Source of the DNA: Bacillus albus
Lineage (GTDB): Bacteria; Bacillota; Bacilli; Bacillales; Bacillaceae_G
DNA length: 64,000 bases
Assembly: GCF_001884185.1 (NCBI RefSeq)
Contig: NZ_MAOE01000131.1
Coordinates: forward strand, 62,001-126,000
Reading direction: 5' to 3'
Shown here: in pieces, positions 62,049 through 64,000 of the stretch
Layout of the letters: each line of letters opens with the position of its first letter
How positions within the stretch are numbered: the first letter of the stretch is position 1
Translations under genes and position numbers: made by a program
The notes under the pieces: model-generated
What the model saw: the letters and a program-made list of their open reading frames with translations, nothing else
Database searches by the model: none
What the model was told of the DNA's origin: nothing

Positions 62049-62387
62049 ATGCCACGCAATATCAATATACCTCTCTTAATTGAATACTTAGCCTTTTTAG
62101 GTTTAATCAGTTGTTTAATCATTTACAATACAAATACTGTATTTCTGTCTATTATCATTGCTTTTGTTGCTTTAGAAATTATGATGGAATCTTTTCAAGT
62201 TCAACTAAAACAAAAAATTGCCCATATTTATAATGCCATCTTTCTATTAAGCGCCCTAATAGCAAATATTATTAGTAATGGTTTTTATTTATCTACCGTA
62301 TTTCCTGTATTTTTTATGGCTGTTTTATTATTTATAGCTAGATACATTCATGTTCCTAATAACAAAAAACACGAACAAGAAGCTTAG
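62049..62387 (+). CDS. Small membrane protein downstream of the M23 gene
   Basis: 112 aa with four hydrophobic segments (about residues 8-27, 29-47, 60-78 and 81-99) and a charged tail. It starts 5 bp after the M23 stop with only a weak site (AGGTAAATT), so it depends on coupling. Family not recognised. Confidence 0.7.
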   Translation: MPRNINIPLLIEYLAFLGLISCLIIYNTNTVFLSIIIAFVALEIMMESFQVQLKQKIAHIYNAIFLLSALIANIISNGFYLSTVFPVFFMAVLLFIARYIHVPNNKKHEQEA

Positions 62388-62401
62388 AAAGAGGAGACAT
62401 T

Positions 62402-62557
62402 GTGTATCAATCTTTCAAAGATAATCCGCTAAAATATATATTGAATTTATACAAAAAGACAAATACTTTTTTTGGTATACAAGGAAGCTATACGGCACAA
62501 TTTCTCCTTTATGGAATGTTATTTCTCGTCTTAATTACATTCTCCTTGCTTTACTAA
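62402..62557 (+). CDS. 51-aa membrane microprotein
   Basis: A GTG start with GAGGAG five bases ahead reads MYQSFKDNPLKYILNLYKKT and ends in YGMLFLVLITFSLLY: a basic N-terminus and one C-terminal membrane helix. It is 14 bp after the preceding gene and directly before the terminator, so it belongs to the M23 operon. Not recognised. Confidence 0.65.
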   Translation: MYQSFKDNPLKYILNLYKKTNTFFGIQGSYTAQFLLYGMLFLVLITFSLLY

Positions 62558-62560
62558 TAA

Positions 62561-62592
62561 AAAAAGGATCTCACAATTGAGATCCTTTTTAA
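62561..62592 (+). terminator. Terminator of the M23 operon
   Basis: AAAGGATCTCA pairs with TGAGATCCTTT around four bases, with T5; A tract on the other side may also serve the convergent gene. Confidence 0.92.
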
Positions 62593-62611
62593 TTTATATA
62601 GAAAATGCTCT

Positions 62612-63763
62612 TTATCCGCAAGCATATTTTTCATAAATAAAACTAAGATTATATTTTTTCTCTAAGCTCATTCTTTGTTCATCATCACACCAATAGAACA
62701 GAATATCATGAATCGTTGCATAACGCTTATTTTTAAGAAATAGTTTAAAGAATGATGGTAAACAATCATGTAATTGTATAAATATATAATTACGTAATAT
62801 TTCTTCTTTATATTCAATGCCCTTGCAAATATACAATAATTCTTCACAATAATACGCATGTTGTGGAACTTGAATCATTTCGAAAAATGGCACATATGAT
62901 AATAGTTTTCCGATGAAATGATCATATCGATCCATTATTCCTATCGTCATGTGCTCCATCATATCTTTCATTACATATAGATAATCATCTACATGAGTAG
63001 TCTTGAGTGGGTCTAATCGATCTGAAATTTGAGAAAGTACAGCTCTTTGACAAGCTAACACCGCTTGACTAGGTCCATAGTATGATAGGAAGTCTGTACA
63101 CTTACGATATTTTCGTAATAAATCATGTGTATATAAGTCATATACAAAAGTATTACAATACATTGCTAGACTCATCATATCACTATTTAATTGCTCTTTT
63201 GATAGAGATTTAGCTCTCTTACACATATAAAAGAATGTAAATTCTAATACTTCTTTATGGGATAATAGATGTTTACAGTCCATTATACATTTCTCATTAA
63301 ATTTAACTCTATCCCAAATTTCTACATCTTCATCAGTTAATTCACCAATACGATATTTAATAATTAAATAGTTTAAAGCAACCGCTTGTGTCAAAAGATC
63401 CCACGTTTCATATTCCAATGAAGTGTGAACAAACTCAGCTAGGCCTTGATTTACCATAAAAGTATTCGCTTCTTCATACCAGCCAATCTCTTGGCATAAA
63501 CGAAGAATACGTACTAAAGTTGGAATTTCATCTTTATGAAACTGTGGTAAATTTTTTGCTTTATCCATTCCATATACGATAAATGCCGCTAAATTTTCTT
63601 CTTTATAAAATTCTTTTTCTTTCCACACTAATATAGTTCTTTCTTTCCCTTCACCTTTTGGATGACAAGGTACAAGTAAAGAAAATAATTCAGCGAAATT
63701 ATTTGGTTCTATATATGTATCTGTAACCAAATTCCAATTTGGATCGCGCTGTATAGCCCTCAT
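62612..63763 (-). CDS. Large helical protein of unknown function
   Basis: 383 aa, no signal peptide or membrane helix, predicted mostly alpha-helical with many aromatic residues and scattered cysteines (for example CKHLLSHKEV, FYMCKRAK, YCEELLYICKGIEY). The pattern of paired helices suggests a repeat solenoid, but no TPR consensus is clear. AAGGGGAATT precedes the ATG. Family not recognised; nothing in the neighbourhood suggests a role. Confidence 0.75.
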   Translation of the reverse strand: MRAIQRDPNWNLVTDTYIEPNNFAELFSLLVPCHPKGEGKERTILVWKEKEFYKEENLAAFIVYGMDKAKNLPQFHKDEIPTLVRILRLCQEIGWYEEANTFMVNQGLAEFVHTSLEYETWDLLTQAVALNYLIIKYRIGELTDEDVEIWDRVKFNEKCIMDCKHLLSHKEVLEFTFFYMCKRAKSLSKEQLNSDMMSLAMYCNTFVYDLYTHDLLRKYRKCTDFLSYYGPSQAVLACQRAVLSQISDRLDPLKTTHVDDYLYVMKDMMEHMTIGIMDRYDHFIGKLLSYVPFFEMIQVPQHAYYCEELLYICKGIEYKEEILRNYIFIQLHDCLPSFFKLFLKNKRYATIHDILFYWCDDEQRMSLEKKYNLSFIYEKYACG

Positions 63764-64000
63764 ATAATTCCCCTTCCCTTTTGTCTACATAGGAAATATT
63801 AATCCATTATTACATCATTAATAACAAATATTGTTATATTCGAAATCCCTCATAATACTTATATCTATCAGTATATCATTTTTTCTCTTATTTAAAATTA
63901 GGAATGACAAATTTAAATAAACTGTCGAAATTACTAACTGTATACTTATTATATAATGGCTCAGATACATCATGCTAACATATTAGCTTAACCCTATATA
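63764..64000. other. AT-rich intergenic region at window end
   Basis: I see no coding frame with a ribosome site, no terminator and no convincing promoter pair here. It presumably contains the promoter of the gene that starts at 63763. Confidence 0.6.

Overview
The window looks like chromosomal DNA of a Bacillus cereus group bacterium (B. cereus, B. anthracis or B. thuringiensis lineage). The grounds are low GC with strong GGAGG-type ribosome binding sites, a GerA/GerC/GerB spore-germinant receptor operon, SpoVR, a 3D-domain 'enterotoxin/cell-wall-binding' protein, a bcr1-like 155-bp repeat, and tandem TPP riboswitches before tenA of the kind described in B. anthracis. No rRNA, tRNA, CRISPR array, prophage or full insertion sequence is visible. 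Nearly every intergenic gap carries a clear intrinsic terminator.

Layout. 1-1022 is the 3' part of a secreted SH3b/3D-domain wall protein with 22 hexapeptide repeats. 1.2-7.8 kb is a phospho-sugar island on the minus strand: PTS IIA, IIB, IIC, a small membrane protein and a MupG-like 6-phospho-glycosidase, then a PRD-type activator and a second MupG-like paralogue. 8-14.4 kb holds an MFS exporter, a Na/Pi cotransporter with a PhoU-like tail, an AcuI/YhdH reductase, an LCP wall-polymer ligase and a YbjN-like protein. 14.4-20.8 kb is a reactive-sulfur cluster (TauE, DsrE-like, TusA, several rhodaneses, persulfide-dioxygenase-like protein, CoA-disulfide reductase) with a CstR-type persulfide sensor and five matching 16-bp operators. 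A bcr1-like repeat follows. 21-22.9 kb has two tandem DUF3238-like genes and a divergent MarR regulator with two palindromic operators. 23-26.5 kb has a ceramidase-like protein, SpoVR and a nitroreductase.

26.7-33.5 kb is a plus-strand block: a secreted unknown, the ger operon, a PCYCGC lipoprotein, a YhdB-like protein, BdbC with a membrane thioredoxin, and a DUF1540 protein. 33.6-38.5 kb is a complete sucrose operon (LacI-type repressor, EIIBC, sucrose-6-phosphate hydrolase, fructokinase) with two GGAACCGGTTCC-type operators. 38.5-45.3 kb is mixed: L,D-transpeptidase, SDR oxidoreductase, NCS2 purine permease with a PurR-box-like pair, patatin-like protein and a MarR/MFS pair sharing palindromic operators.

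45.3-52.5 kb is a potassium island on the minus strand: a c-di-AMP (ydaO-type) riboswitch with terminator, an undetected 34-aa membrane microprotein, kdpF, kdpA, kdpB, kdpC and a kinase-less KdpD. Just upstream is a second c-di-AMP riboswitch driving a two-gene operon for an RCK/TrkA-N-like protein and a small AlpA-like helix-turn-helix protein. This pairing is the most unusual element in the window. 52.5-60.7 kb is the thiamin operon tenA-thiZ-thiX-thiY-tenI-thiO-thiS-thiG-thiF-thiD, read from one promoter through two TPP riboswitches, each with its own terminator. 60.9-62.6 kb encodes an SH3b/M23 endopeptidase and two small membrane proteins, and the window ends with a large uncharacterised helical protein.
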